From positions 62,001 through 126,000 of the forward strand of contig NZ_JAUHLI010000006.1 in NCBI RefSeq assembly GCF_036325985.1: a stretch of DNA of 64,000 bases, written 5' to 3'. Numbering within the stretch: position 1 is the stretch's first letter; every line of letters begins with the position of its first letter. Of the stretch, positions 1 to 8,714 are shown piece by piece. This stretch comes from Alkalimonas cellulosilytica (GTDB taxonomy: Bacteria; Pseudomonadota; Gammaproteobacteria; Enterobacterales; Alteromonadaceae). The notes beneath the pieces were generated by a model. It saw only the letters and a program-made list of their open reading frames with translations. It made no database searches and had not been told where the DNA came from. A program made the translations under genes and the position numbers.

Positions 1-350
1 GTAATCGCCAGGGTTATTGCAACTGCAGTAGTGAACAGGTACAGACCAACGGATTTCGCACCTAAGCGTCCGAGGGTACTTGCATCAGACAAAGAGGTGG
101 TACCACAGACTAAGGAAATAAATACCAGTGGTACTACCAGCATTTGTAAGCTGGCAATAAAAATTTGGCCACCAATATGAAACAGGCCATCAATGAAAAA
201 TGCTTTAATGGGTAAATCAAAAAGAAAGAGTGGCACCATCCGCTCTTCCTGACCGGCCAATAGCCATTGAAAGAAAGCTCCAAGCACAATGCCTGCTACC
301 ATACCAATGACGATTCGGCTGGTCAGGCTAAGTTTGTTTTTGTTTTCCAT
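1..350 (-). CDS. Dicarboxylate/amino acid:cation symporter (DAACS family), C-terminal part outside the window
   Basis: The frame is open from an ATG at 350-348 to the left edge of the window, giving the first 116 residues. They begin MENKNKLSLTSRIVIGMVAG and contain a first hydrophobic helix at about residues 13-32. A second hydrophobic stretch holds the phrase LQMLVVPLVFISLVCGTTSL at about residues 71-90. That phrase is typical of the GltP/DctA sodium- or proton-coupled symporters of the inner membrane, which take up glutamate, aspartate or C4-dicarboxylates. The substrate cannot be told from this N-terminal third. The gene diverges from the Ig-repeat lipoprotein at 521. No strong Shine-Dalgarno is visible before the ATG. 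Confidence 0.85.
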   Translation of the reverse strand, partial: MENKNKLSLTSRIVIGMVAGIVLGAFFQWLLAGQEERMVPLFLFDLPIKAFFIDGLFHIGGQIFIASLQMLVVPLVFISLVCGTTSLSDASTLGRLGAKSVGLYLFTTAVAITLAI

Positions 351-520
351 ACTGCATGTCAGATGTGGCTTTAATGATGCTTTAGGGTATCAGTTTGCCC
401 CGATTCAACCAACAGCAATTGATTTTTTTTTAAAAAATGCTGTGACTGCTGGATTAATCGTGGGATAAGATACAGAATAGATATCAAACAATTAAAATTA
501 TAAAGCTTGGGAGCCTGTTG

Positions 521-2788
521 ATGCGATCAATCCAGCTTATTTGCACATCAGTTATTCTGTCTGTTTTTTTAGTCGCCTGTGGTGGCGGGGGGACCCTGGA
601 AACCGGAGGTGGCGGCGGTGGGACCGGTGGTACTGAACCTCAATATCAGCTTGAGCTGGTTTTGGTCAATGCCGACAATGTGGAATCATCCAGTCTCTCT
701 GAGCAACAGCCGCTTACTGCACGAGCTACTTTGACGGCAACTCAGAACGCCGTGGTGTCTGGTAAAGTAATCCGTTTCTCTATCGACCAGCCTGGGTTGG
801 CTATTCTATCAACCGGTACTGGCAGTGTGTTAACCGATGCCAGTGGTGTTGCTACTATTAACCTGGCCGCTGGTGATGTCAGTGGAGCTGGTGAGCTCAC
901 TGCCGAGTTTATCGAAGGGGAAAATATTCGTGCAGTGAATAGCTCTGGCTTCCAGTCTGCCGGTGATGGAGGTGGAGAAACCGGAATTGTCATTTCGAGC
1001 GTTCGTTTGTTAGGTGATCGCACCCAATTAGGTTCTGGAGCTTCTGATAAGGTGCAGTTGTCTGCTTTGGTTCGTGATAGCAATAATGTGTTGCAAGCAG
1101 GCGTACCAGTTACTTTTTCTTCCAACTCTGGTGAGTTGGTTGTCGCTTCGGCTGTAACCGAGCAAGATGGTATTGCTAAAGCGACATTGACCAGCCAAAT
1201 TGATAAATCGGTGCGGGACATTATTGTTAGTGCCAGGGTAAATACTATTCAGGATGAGTTGACCATTCGTGTGGTTGGTACCACGCTTGAAGTGGTAGCC
1301 CCATCTGCAGTGGTGCTGGGGGATCAGGTCGCAATCAACTTCTCGTTGCAGGATGCAGCTGGCCAGGGTATTGCGAATGAAGTTTTGTCCGTTTCTTCGG
1401 AGCTGGGCAATCCGCTAAGTCAAACATCGCCAGTGACTGGCCCTAATGGTCAGGTGAGTATTACTTACGATGCAGTAACCAGTGGTGACGATAGTATTCG
1501 TGTTTCTGCTCTGGGCTTAAACCAAACCATCACTCTAAGCGTGAAAGCAGACAGCTTTGTGTTTGTTGCCGCGGAAGGTGCAGCAGCAATACCGGAAGTT
1601 GATTTAAATACGCCAGAAGCCATGTTACTGGAATGGTTGACGGATAATGTACCCAATGCAAATCGCGATGTTTTGTTTTCAACCACTCGCGGTAGCATTG
1701 CTAGCACTGTCCCTGGTTTGGCGGCTCAAAGTGTGGTTGCCGACACCACAACGGATGGTGCTGGTCAAGCGGAAGTCTATGTGCAATCGGCTTTTGCTGG
1801 TTTGGCAACCATTTCCGCCCGTGGAGGCGATAATGAGGTCAGCACGCGTAAGCTGATTGAATTTGTTGCCACTAACCCGGTTAAAGTGGAAGTGCAGGCT
1901 TTTCCTGCGCAGCTGGTACCGGGTGATAGTAGCTCAGTGCGGGCTATTGTGCGCGATGCCAACAATAACCCGGTGAAAAATCAGTTGGTTGCATTCTCAC
2001 TGGATAACAGTGCCGGTGGTTCCATCAGCTCAGGAACAGCAACAACCAACTCACAGGGGGTGGCGACCACGTCTTTTACTGCTGATCAAACCACTGGTGG
2101 CGGTATAAATGGCGAAAACCTGGTGATTAGCGCTTCATTGGTGAATAACTCAGCGGTGAATGGCTCGACCGATATTGCGGTTGGCGGCAGGACTCTGTTT
2201 TTCAGGTTTGGTACCAGCAATATTGTTGAAACACCAAGCAATAGTCTGTATCGAAAAGAATTTTCAATTATTGTGACGGACTCATCAGGCAATCCTGTAG
2301 CGAACCAGCCTTTGAATCTTGCCGCTGTGTCACTGCGGTACCGTAAAGGGATTTGGATCAAGGATCCTCCGGCACCAGAGAGCTTTAAAACCTGGATTCC
2401 AGATCCTATCACAATGTCACATTGTGAAAGCGAAGATGTTAACTTCAATGGCATTTTAGATATTGAGTATGATAACGATGGCAACCCTATTCCAGGTACG
2501 TCTGAAGACACCAATGGTGATGGTTTGCTAACACCAGGTAACCTAGCTACTGTACCGACTACGGTGACGTCAGATGCTGATGGTATAGCGGTATTTCATG
2601 TGACTTATCCTCGGGATGTAGCACCTTGGTTAGATGTTCGTTTACAAGTTACGGGCTTTGCAGCAGGTACTGAGAACATGAGCTATCGTGAGTATAGCCT
2701 TCCTGTAGCAGCTGCTGATGTAACTGTGGAGACATCACCACCGCCGGCAAACCCATTTGGAATTGGAAGTTGCTCGCAACCTGATTAG
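521..2788 (+). CDS. Ig-like (Big_1-type) repeat surface lipoprotein
   Basis: This 755-residue protein has a lipoprotein signal: a hydrophobic helix ends in LVAC, with lipidated Cys20. A Gly-rich tether runs to about residue 45. The rest reads as repeated beta-sandwich units of the invasin/intimin Big_1 type, with recurring phrases such as VRDSNN, GVPVTFSS, DGIAKATLTS and NSQGVATTSF. Two Asp/Asn-rich loops near residues 637-675 (DVNFNGILD and DTNGDGLL) look like calcium-binding EF-hand or dockerin-like loops. No Asp follows the lipidated Cys, so outer-membrane sorting is likely. The ATG at 521 is preferred over the TTG at 518 because GGGAG at 509-513 is then 7 bases away. An adhesin or cell-surface structural role is inferred; the exact function is unknown. 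Confidence 0.8.
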   Translation: MRSIQLICTSVILSVFLVACGGGGTLETGGGGGGTGGTEPQYQLELVLVNADNVESSSLSEQQPLTARATLTATQNAVVSGKVIRFSIDQPGLAILSTGTGSVLTDASGVATINLAAGDVSGAGELTAEFIEGENIRAVNSSGFQSAGDGGGETGIVISSVRLLGDRTQLGSGASDKVQLSALVRDSNNVLQAGVPVTFSSNSGELVVASAVTEQDGIAKATLTSQIDKSVRDIIVSARVNTIQDELTIRVVGTTLEVVAPSAVVLGDQVAINFSLQDAAGQGIANEVLSVSSELGNPLSQTSPVTGPNGQVSITYDAVTSGDDSIRVSALGLNQTITLSVKADSFVFVAAEGAAAIPEVDLNTPEAMLLEWLTDNVPNANRDVLFSTTRGSIASTVPGLAAQSVVADTTTDGAGQAEVYVQSAFAGLATISARGGDNEVSTRKLIEFVATNPVKVEVQAFPAQLVPGDSSSVRAIVRDANNNPVKNQLVAFSLDNSAGGSISSGTATTNSQGVATTSFTADQTTGGGINGENLVISASLVNNSAVNGSTDIAVGGRTLFFRFGTSNIVETPSNSLYRKEFSIIVTDSSGNPVANQPLNLAAVSLRYRKGIWIKDPPAPESFKTWIPDPITMSHCESEDVNFNGILDIEYDNDGNPIPGTSEDTNGDGLLTPGNLATVPTTVTSDADGIAVFHVTYPRDVAPWLDVRLQVTGFAAGTENMSYREYSLPVAAADVTVETSPPPANPFGIGSCSQPD

Positions 2789-2800
2789 TATCCAAACAGA

Positions 2801-2827
2801 AAAACCCGCGAAACGCGGGTTTTTTTA
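2801..2827. terminator. Bidirectional rho-independent terminator
   Basis: Arms AACCCGCG (2803-2810) and CGCGGGTT (2814-2821) flank a 3-base loop. T-runs follow on both strands. It lies between the convergent lipoprotein gene and astB and can end transcripts from both. Confidence 0.9.
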
Positions 2828-2845
2828 TAGCTACAGCTAAATTAC

Positions 2846-4189
2846 TTAGCCACGTTGGAATGGATAAACCGAGCCCAGATGCAGGATTTGAGTTAACTCA
2901 TCAAGGGCTGCACGAGACTCCTGCAGCAACTGCGGATCGGCCAGATCAGCTTCGCTGATTTCATCGCGGTAGTGCTTGTCTACCCACTGATTTAGCGTGG
3001 TAAACAGCTCGTCGGTGAGCAGGACATTGGGATTAACCGCCTGACGCTCCTGTTCACTCATAGCGACGCGTAAGCGCAAACAGGCCGGGCCGCCACCGTT
3101 GCGCATGCTCTGCTTCACATCGTAGTAGTGGACATGGCGGATAGGGGTACCACGACCAGTCAGTTGCTCCAGATAACCGGCTACCCGATCATTTTCACGG
3201 CACTCAGTTGGTGCAATGATGGCCATTTCGCCATTAGGGAGTGTGATCACCTGGGTATTGAACAGGTAGGTTTTGATGGCATCATCTACCGCTACCTCGG
3301 ATGTTTTCACCTCGATCAGGTGCAACTCACTGGCACTGCCGAATTTACGTTGTAGCTCAGCCAGCTTCTGCGATTTCTCGACAAAAGCTTCTTCGTGGTA
3401 AAACAACACATTCTGGTTACCAACGGCAATGACATCGTTGTGGAAGACACCCTGATCAATCACATCCGGGTTCTGCTGCATATAGACCACATGCTCCTCG
3501 GATAAACCGTGCAGGCGGGCAACTGCTTCGCAGGCTTCCAGCGTATGGCGGGCAGGGAAGCGCTTAGGCGCCGGTTTGCTGGCATCAAAAGCATAGCGGC
3601 CAAACACAAAGAGTTCGACGCCTCTGGCGCCATACTCGCTGCACAAACGGGTATGGTTGGCTGCACCCTCATCACCAAAATGATCATTATCCGGCAGATG
3701 GCGGTGATGCGCGAAGTGATTCGGGTCGGCAAACATGGCTTGCAAGATACGACCTGTGGTATCTGGCTCCAGCGAACGATGGAACTTGTTGGTCAGATTA
3801 GCCGGGGTAAAATGAATTTTACCATCGGCGGTATCGGCACTTGGCGAGATGGTGGCTGCGTTGGCGGTCCACATGCTGGACGCTGAGCAGACTGCACGCA
3901 GCACGGCTGGCGCTTGTTTCGCAGCCTTGCTAATGATATCGTGATCACTGCCGGTAAAGCCCAGGCGGCGAAGTGTGTATACGTCTGGCCGTTCCTGCGG
4001 AGCCAGCACTCCTTGCACCATACCCAGATCGCGCAGTGCTTTCATTTTTTGCAAGCCTTGTTTGGCTGCCTGGCGCGGGCTTGAGGTATTACGGGCGTTA
4101 TTCAGTGAGGCCACGTTGCCAACGGATAAGCCGGCATAGTTATGAGTAGGGCCGACCAGCCCATCAAAATTTGCTTCAAAATACTTCAT
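2846..4189 (-). CDS. astB: N-succinylarginine dihydrolase
   Basis: AstB hydrolyses N2-succinylarginine to N2-succinylornithine, ammonia and CO2, the second step of the arginine succinyltransferase pathway in the cytoplasm. The protein is 447 residues, the same as E. coli AstB. The N terminus (FDGLVGPTHNYAGLS) and the catalytic set are visible: E174 in GDEGAANH, H250 in VFHNDVIAVGN and C370 in GGGPACLRLRV. These correspond to the Glu/His/Cys triad of this amidinotransferase-fold family. No other ast gene (astA, C, D or E) is in the window, so this copy is separated from the rest of the pathway. It diverges from topA across a 218-base gap. Confidence 0.96.
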   Translation of the reverse strand: MKYFEANFDGLVGPTHNYAGLSVGNVASLNNARNTSSPRQAAKQGLQKMKALRDLGMVQGVLAPQERPDVYTLRRLGFTGSDHDIISKAAKQAPAVLRAVCSASSMWTANAATISPSADTADGKIHFTPANLTNKFHRSLEPDTTGRILQAMFADPNHFAHHRHLPDNDHFGDEGAANHTRLCSEYGARGVELFVFGRYAFDASKPAPKRFPARHTLEACEAVARLHGLSEEHVVYMQQNPDVIDQGVFHNDVIAVGNQNVLFYHEEAFVEKSQKLAELQRKFGSASELHLIEVKTSEVAVDDAIKTYLFNTQVITLPNGEMAIIAPTECRENDRVAGYLEQLTGRGTPIRHVHYYDVKQSMRNGGGPACLRLRVAMSEQERQAVNPNVLLTDELFTTLNQWVDKHYRDEISEADLADPQLLQESRAALDELTQILHLGSVYPFQRG

Positions 4190-4261
4190 TTTTACTTTGT
4201 ATCCTTCCGTTTGGCTGGCTTTGTTATTTTTATTCGGCCAGAGGGATTTGCTTTATTGAAT

Positions 4262-4278
4262 TGGTGAATTAATCACCA
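4262..4278. promoter_or_regulatory. Inverted repeat in the astB-topA intergenic region
   Basis: Perfect arms TGGTGA (4262-4267) and TCACCA (4273-4278) are separated by ATTAA. It is placed to act as an operator for astB, topA or both. It resembles but does not match the ArgR box consensus. The factor is unknown and chance occurrence is possible. Confidence 0.3.
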
Positions 4279-4326
4279 GGGAGCTCAAAAAACAGAGCTT
4301 GACAGCATAATAATGAGTTTATGGGC

Positions 4327-4355
4327 TTGTCACAACTTCAGTTTGCAGATATACG
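4327..4355 (+). promoter_or_regulatory. Candidate sigma-70 promoter of topA
   Basis: TTGTCA (4327-4332) and TATACG (4350-4355) are spaced by 17 bases and end 52 bases before the topA ATG. An upstream TTGACA at 4299-4304 has no good -10 partner. The assignment rests only on consensus matching. Confidence 0.35.
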
Positions 4356-4407
4356 TTAAAAAAGAAGGTTCCAAAAGCGCAAAAATTCAAACATTCTTAG
4401 GGTTGAG

Positions 4408-6999
4408 ATGGCGAAATCACTGGTTATAGTCGAGTCACCGGCAAAAGCAAAAACGATCAATAAGTACCTGGGCACAAATTTTATTGTGAAATCCAGCGTG
4501 GGGCATATTCGCGACTTACCGACCAGCTCCAGCAAAGAAAAAGCTAAAAAAACCACCAGCACGCTTAGTAAGGAAGAAAAAGCCTATCAGGCTTTGGTCG
4601 ACCGCATGGGGATTGACCCGGCGAATGGCTGGCAAGCGCGCTACGAGATCCTGCCGGGTAAAGAAAAGGTGGTAAAGGAGCTGAAAACCCTGGCCGATAA
4701 GGCGGAGACCGTTTATCTGGCAACGGACTTGGATAGAGAAGGGGAGGCGATTGCCTGGCATTTGCAGCAAATCATAGGTGGCGAGCCGGCTAAGTTTAAA
4801 CGGGTAGTGTTTAACGAAATCACCAAAAATGCCATCCAGCAAGCTTTTGAAGAGCCTGGTGTGGTCAATGTCGATCGGGTGAATGCCCAGCAAGCCCGTC
4901 GCTTTTTAGACCGGGTGGTTGGCTTTATGGTGTCACCGCTGTTGTGGAAGAAAATTGCCCGGGGCTTATCCGCCGGCCGGGTACAATCGGTGGCTGTGCG
5001 GCTGGTGGTTGAGCGCGAGCGCGAAATTAAAGCCTTCAACCCGGAAGAGTACTGGACGGTGCAGGCGGATACCACGACGGCATCTGCTACCGCTTTGCAG
5101 CTGGATGTGAGCAAACATCAGGGCGAGACGTTCCGGCCGGTCAATAAAGTGCAGACAGACAAAGCACTTGCTCAGTTGCAGCAGGCTGAGTACCGGGTAG
5201 CCAAGCGCGAAGACAAGCCAAGCAGCAGCAAGGCATCAGCACCTTTCATTACCTCAACCTTGCAACAGGCTGCCAGCACTCGCCTTGGTTATGGTGTGAA
5301 AAAAACCATGATGCTGGCCCAGCGCCTGTATGAAGCTGGTCACATTACCTACATGCGTACCGACTCAACCAATCTTAGTCAGGATGCCGTCAATGCGTGC
5401 CGTGCCTTTATTGAGCAGAGCTTTGGTAAACAGTATTTACCACCGGAGCCACTGCGCTATGGCAGCAAAGACAATGCCCAGGAAGCGCACGAAGCCATTC
5501 GTCCATCCGATGTCCAGGTACAGGCAACTGCGCTCGGCGATATGGAGGCTGATGCCCGTAAGCTGTACGATTTAATTTGGCGGCAGTTTGTTGCCTGTCA
5601 GATGCCTGCAGCACAGTACGATGTAACGACCATCACCGTGGATGCCGGTGATTATGAGCTCAAAGCTAAAGGTCGGGTGCTGCGGTTTGATGGCTGGACC
5701 CGGGTACAGCCAGCGGTAAAACGCAAAGGGGAAGAAGACTCTGTGTTGCCGGATGTGAAGCCTGGTGAGGTGTTAACATTGGATCAGTTGCTGCCACAGC
5801 AGCACTTTACCAAACCGCCAGCCCGCTTCAGTGAGGCCAGCCTGGTAAAGGAATTAGAAAAGCGTGGTATCGGCCGACCGTCAACCTATGCATCCATTAT
5901 TTCTACGATTCAGGATCGTGGCTATGTCCGCATCGACAATAAGCGCTTTTATGCTGAGAAAATGGGTGAGATTGTCACCGACCGGCTGCGGGATAATTTT
6001 GAAGAATTGATGAGCTTTGACTTTACGGCCAATATGGAGTTGAAGCTGGATGATATTGCGCATGGTGAAGTGTCCTGGCGTGAAGTGCTGGATAGTTTTT
6101 ACCTTGGTTTCTCTGAACAGTTAAAGCAAGCTGAGTCGGATGAAGCTGAGGGGGGCATGAAAGCCAATCAGTTTGTTCTGACTGACATTGACTGTCCTAC
6201 TTGTGGACGGAAGATGGGCATTCGTACTGCATCAACCGGCGTTTTCCTGGGGTGCTCTGGTTACCAACTTCCACCAAAAGAGCGCTGCACCACTACCATG
6301 AACCTGGTACCTGGTGAGGAAGCGGTTGCCAATGTGGATGATGAAGAGCTGGAAGCGGAAGCGCTGCGCCACAAACGTCGCTGCACGAAATGCGGAACGG
6401 CGATGGACTCCTACCTGATAGACGAAAAGCGCAAGTTGCATGTTTGTGGCAATAACCCCAGTTGTGATGGCTACATGGTGGAGCAGGGCAGCTTTAAGAT
6501 TAAAGGTTATGATGGGCCGGTGATCGAATGCGATAAATGCGGCTCTGAGATGCAGCTCAAGTCGGGGCGGTTTGGTAAATACTTTGGTTGTACCAACAGC
6601 GACTGCAAAAATACCCGTAAATTGCTGCGTAATGGCGAGGCAGCACCACCAAAAGAAGATCCGGTGCATTTGCCTGAGCTTAGCTGCGAAAAGTCGGATG
6701 CGTACTTTGTGTTACGTGATGGAGCGGCAGGAATTTTCCTGGCGGCATCGACCTTCCCAAAATCAAGAGAAACCAGAGCACCATTGGTTGCTGAGTTGGC
6801 TCGTTTTCGGGACCGGTTATCACCCAAGTTTCATTATCTGGCCGATGCACCGGTGAAAGATCCGGCAGGTAACCCCAGCATTGTGCGTTGGAGTCGGAAA
6901 ACCAAGCAGCAATATGTAATGACAGAAAGCAATGGCAAAGCTACTGGCTGGTCTGCTTGGTTTGAAAACGGGCGCTGGAAAGTGACGGATAAAGCCTGA
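4408..6999 (+). CDS. topA: DNA topoisomerase I (type IA)
   Basis: TopA relaxes negative supercoils by transient single-strand cleavage and so opposes gyrase. The protein is 863 residues, close to E. coli (865). The Toprim domain starts at the N terminus (SLVIVESPAKAKTINKYLG) and includes the metal-binding ATDLDREGEAIAWH segment. The catalytic tyrosine is Y315 in HITYMRTDST. The C-terminal third carries three Cys4 zinc ribbons: the first begins at C596 (CPTCGRKMG), the second is CTKCGTAMD and the third is CDKCGSEMQ. The start ATG follows an AGGGTTGAG ribosome-binding site. The gene is single, with its own promoter and a terminator just downstream. Confidence 0.98.
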   Translation: MAKSLVIVESPAKAKTINKYLGTNFIVKSSVGHIRDLPTSSSKEKAKKTTSTLSKEEKAYQALVDRMGIDPANGWQARYEILPGKEKVVKELKTLADKAETVYLATDLDREGEAIAWHLQQIIGGEPAKFKRVVFNEITKNAIQQAFEEPGVVNVDRVNAQQARRFLDRVVGFMVSPLLWKKIARGLSAGRVQSVAVRLVVEREREIKAFNPEEYWTVQADTTTASATALQLDVSKHQGETFRPVNKVQTDKALAQLQQAEYRVAKREDKPSSSKASAPFITSTLQQAASTRLGYGVKKTMMLAQRLYEAGHITYMRTDSTNLSQDAVNACRAFIEQSFGKQYLPPEPLRYGSKDNAQEAHEAIRPSDVQVQATALGDMEADARKLYDLIWRQFVACQMPAAQYDVTTITVDAGDYELKAKGRVLRFDGWTRVQPAVKRKGEEDSVLPDVKPGEVLTLDQLLPQQHFTKPPARFSEASLVKELEKRGIGRPSTYASIISTIQDRGYVRIDNKRFYAEKMGEIVTDRLRDNFEELMSFDFTANMELKLDDIAHGEVSWREVLDSFYLGFSEQLKQAESDEAEGGMKANQFVLTDIDCPTCGRKMGIRTASTGVFLGCSGYQLPPKERCTTTMNLVPGEEAVANVDDEELEAEALRHKRRCTKCGTAMDSYLIDEKRKLHVCGNNPSCDGYMVEQGSFKIKGYDGPVIECDKCGSEMQLKSGRFGKYFGCTNSDCKNTRKLLRNGEAAPPKEDPVHLPELSCEKSDAYFVLRDGAAGIFLAASTFPKSRETRAPLVAELARFRDRLSPKFHYLADAPVKDPAGNPSIVRWSRKTKQQYVMTESNGKATGWSAWFENGRWKVTDKA

Positions 7000-7010
7000 G
7001 GGCTGCCTTC

Positions 7011-7042
7011 ATGGTAAAACCAGCTTCGGCTGGTTTTACCAT
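7011..7042. terminator. Terminator-like hairpin with UUCG loop between convergent genes
   Basis: A 14-bp perfect stem (7011-7024 with 7029-7042) is capped by TTCG, a very stable tetraloop. It lies after topA and overlaps the last codons and stop (7036-7038) of the opposite gene. Only short T-runs sit in the stem itself, so it may act as terminator and as an mRNA 3'-end protector for both genes. Confidence 0.7.
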
Positions 7043-7806
7043 TTGCGTTTTGGTGCGAACAACTCGTCCAAATCTTTGTTTTCTTGTTGTGCTTTTTTGT
7101 CCCGATCACGCTGATTGCTGTTTTTCAGTTCATCGGAAATTTCCTGCAGAGATTGCATCACCTCGGATTTGCGTGTAACTACGTATTCCGTTTGATGGGG
7201 AGAACCATCTAATGCATGCAATGCTTTTTCGAAATACTGCCGGGCCGAGCCGAGCATCTGAGTTGAGCGTGCCTTCATGCCACGTTTAATCTGGCTTTCA
7301 ACGTTGATACGGAGTTGTAAGGCTTCAAGCCGTTTATCTTCCTGAATGACCACCTGAGTATCGACATTGCCTCTGGCATGCTCTGAGCGCAAAATCAGAC
7401 GTAATTTTTTGATACCCTGGATCAGAGATATCAGCAGCTTATCATCATCTGGTAGGCTAATCCCTTCTGGCACCTGTGCTTCACTTGCTTCGCTGTCAAA
7501 GCTTTTTAAACGGTTCTGCGTTTCACTAAGACGATTCTTAATGTCTTTCGAGCCAGGCTCCAGTTCCGCCATCGCTTTCAGGGTAAAAGCGATACGTCGC
7601 AGTAAGACCTGACTGATCGCAGGGGTAAGTGGTACATTGGCAGCGTTGATCAAGATATCTTCAGTATCTTCCAAGATGGTACGTAGCTTACTAAATTCGG
7701 CTCGTTTTAAAGCTGCCATCCGGTTGCGATGCTGCTGCACTGCATTGACGATGACAGCGATAATCACCAGGGCGATAACCAAAATGATGATCAAAGTTAA
7801 TAACAT
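7036..7806 (-). CDS. Membrane-anchored, coiled-coil protein of unknown function
   Basis: I do not recognise a characterised family. The 256-residue protein starts with a single strongly hydrophobic helix (residues 1-21, LLTLIIILVIALVIIAVIV). A long, highly charged, mostly helical region follows, with coiled-coil character and a TPR-like helix pair near GSARQYFEKALHALDGSP. The C terminus is Lys/Gln/Asp-rich and ends FAPKRKW. This suggests a bitopic inner-membrane protein with a cytoplasmic helical domain. Relatives next to topA are, from memory, sometimes labelled DNA-repair related; nothing in the sequence supports that. It is 37 bases upstream of the histidine kinase gene at 7844, which is read in the same direction and so lies on its 5' side. 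Confidence 0.75.
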   Translation of the reverse strand: MLLTLIIILVIALVIIAVIVNAVQQHRNRMAALKRAEFSKLRTILEDTEDILINAANVPLTPAISQVLLRRIAFTLKAMAELEPGSKDIKNRLSETQNRLKSFDSEASEAQVPEGISLPDDDKLLISLIQGIKKLRLILRSEHARGNVDTQVVIQEDKRLEALQLRINVESQIKRGMKARSTQMLGSARQYFEKALHALDGSPHQTEYVVTRKSEVMQSLQEISDELKNSNQRDRDKKAQQENKDLDELFAPKRKW

Positions 7807-7843
7807 CTACACCTCGAAATCGTTATAAGTAGCGACAGACTAC

Positions 7844-8536
7844 TTAGGGCAGTTGCAACGTAAAGACACCACCACCGAACTTACCCCCATTGGTCAGAGC
7901 AATCTGACCAAGCTGACCTTGATGTTGATGGGCTGAAGCGATTAAGTGTGCAAAAAACAGGCCAAGGCCAGTATGGCCACGGCTTAGCTCAACCTTGTTC
8001 ATTAATTGCTTACTATCAGTCAGCATATTTTCCGGAAAACCTGTACCATCATCATGGACTTCAATCACCAGCATGTGCTCAGATAAATAAGCGCAAATAT
8101 ACAATCGTTCTTGAGTATAGCGTATTGCATTCACCACAATATCATTCAGCAGATTGGTGATGAGATCACGATCTAAAAACCAGTGCAGTTCATCATCACA
8201 ATCAATCTGAAGCTCTATCTGTTTCTGCGCAATGTACAGTTCATTTTTTAATTGGATTTCTTCCAGCAGATCGCAAAGATAGTAATCATCCACTTGCAGT
8301 GGCAGTTGTGCGCGCTCGAGGCGATACAAAGAAAGCAGTTGCAACAGATTGGTATTTAAACGGTTGGCTTCATAATGAATTTTTGCCAGTTCTTGTTGTG
8401 AATCCGGTGCTTTTTCTGCCAATTCAGTATGCATGAGTTCAATGGATTGCAGCAGCATGCATAGCGAGTTTTTCATGTCATGAACTGATGAAGCAAGGAC
8501 AGAGGCAAAGTCAATTGGCAGTGGTGATTTGCTCAT
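7844..8536 (-). CDS. Cytoplasmic histidine kinase lacking a sensor domain
   Basis: This 230-residue protein has only the two kinase core domains. The dimerisation/phosphotransfer helix carries HDMKNSL, with phospho-acceptor His19. The ATPase domain has an N box (NLLNDIVVNAIRYTQ), a G1 box (VHDDGTGFPENM) and a G2 box (GHTGLGLFFAH). No transmembrane segment, PAS, GAF or HAMP precedes them, so it must receive its signal through a partner. The ATG at 8536 is preferred over an upstream ATG at 8617, because the extra 27 residues look like untranslated leader (Cys- and Ser-rich, no homology phrase). It diverges from cysB. No intact response regulator adjoins it; the degenerate receiver protein at 12237 is the nearest. 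Confidence 0.8.
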   Translation of the reverse strand: MSKSPLPIDFASVLASSVHDMKNSLCMLLQSIELMHTELAEKAPDSQQELAKIHYEANRLNTNLLQLLSLYRLERAQLPLQVDDYYLCDLLEEIQLKNELYIAQKQIELQIDCDDELHWFLDRDLITNLLNDIVVNAIRYTQERLYICAYLSEHMLVIEVHDDGTGFPENMLTDSKQLMNKVELSRGHTGLGLFFAHLIASAHQHQGQLGQIALTNGGKFGGGVFTLQLP

Positions 8537-8714
8537 AGCAGGTTCTTTCCAGCAGAGGTTAGCACTTAAACTACTCGAAAAATGGTTTTTCGTACAGTCG
8601 ATGCCTACTCTTTCCATGTTTTTTTAGCTACTATTGGTTATAGAACAATACAGTATCCTAAGTGAACTGGAATATCCAGCAACTTGCCCCAGCCTTGTGA
8701 CAGGGAACCGACCG

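Noticed and set aside
4299..4327. TTGACA at 4299 as the topA -35
   Set aside because: No acceptable -10 lies 16-18 bases downstream; the TTGTCA/TATACG pair fits better.
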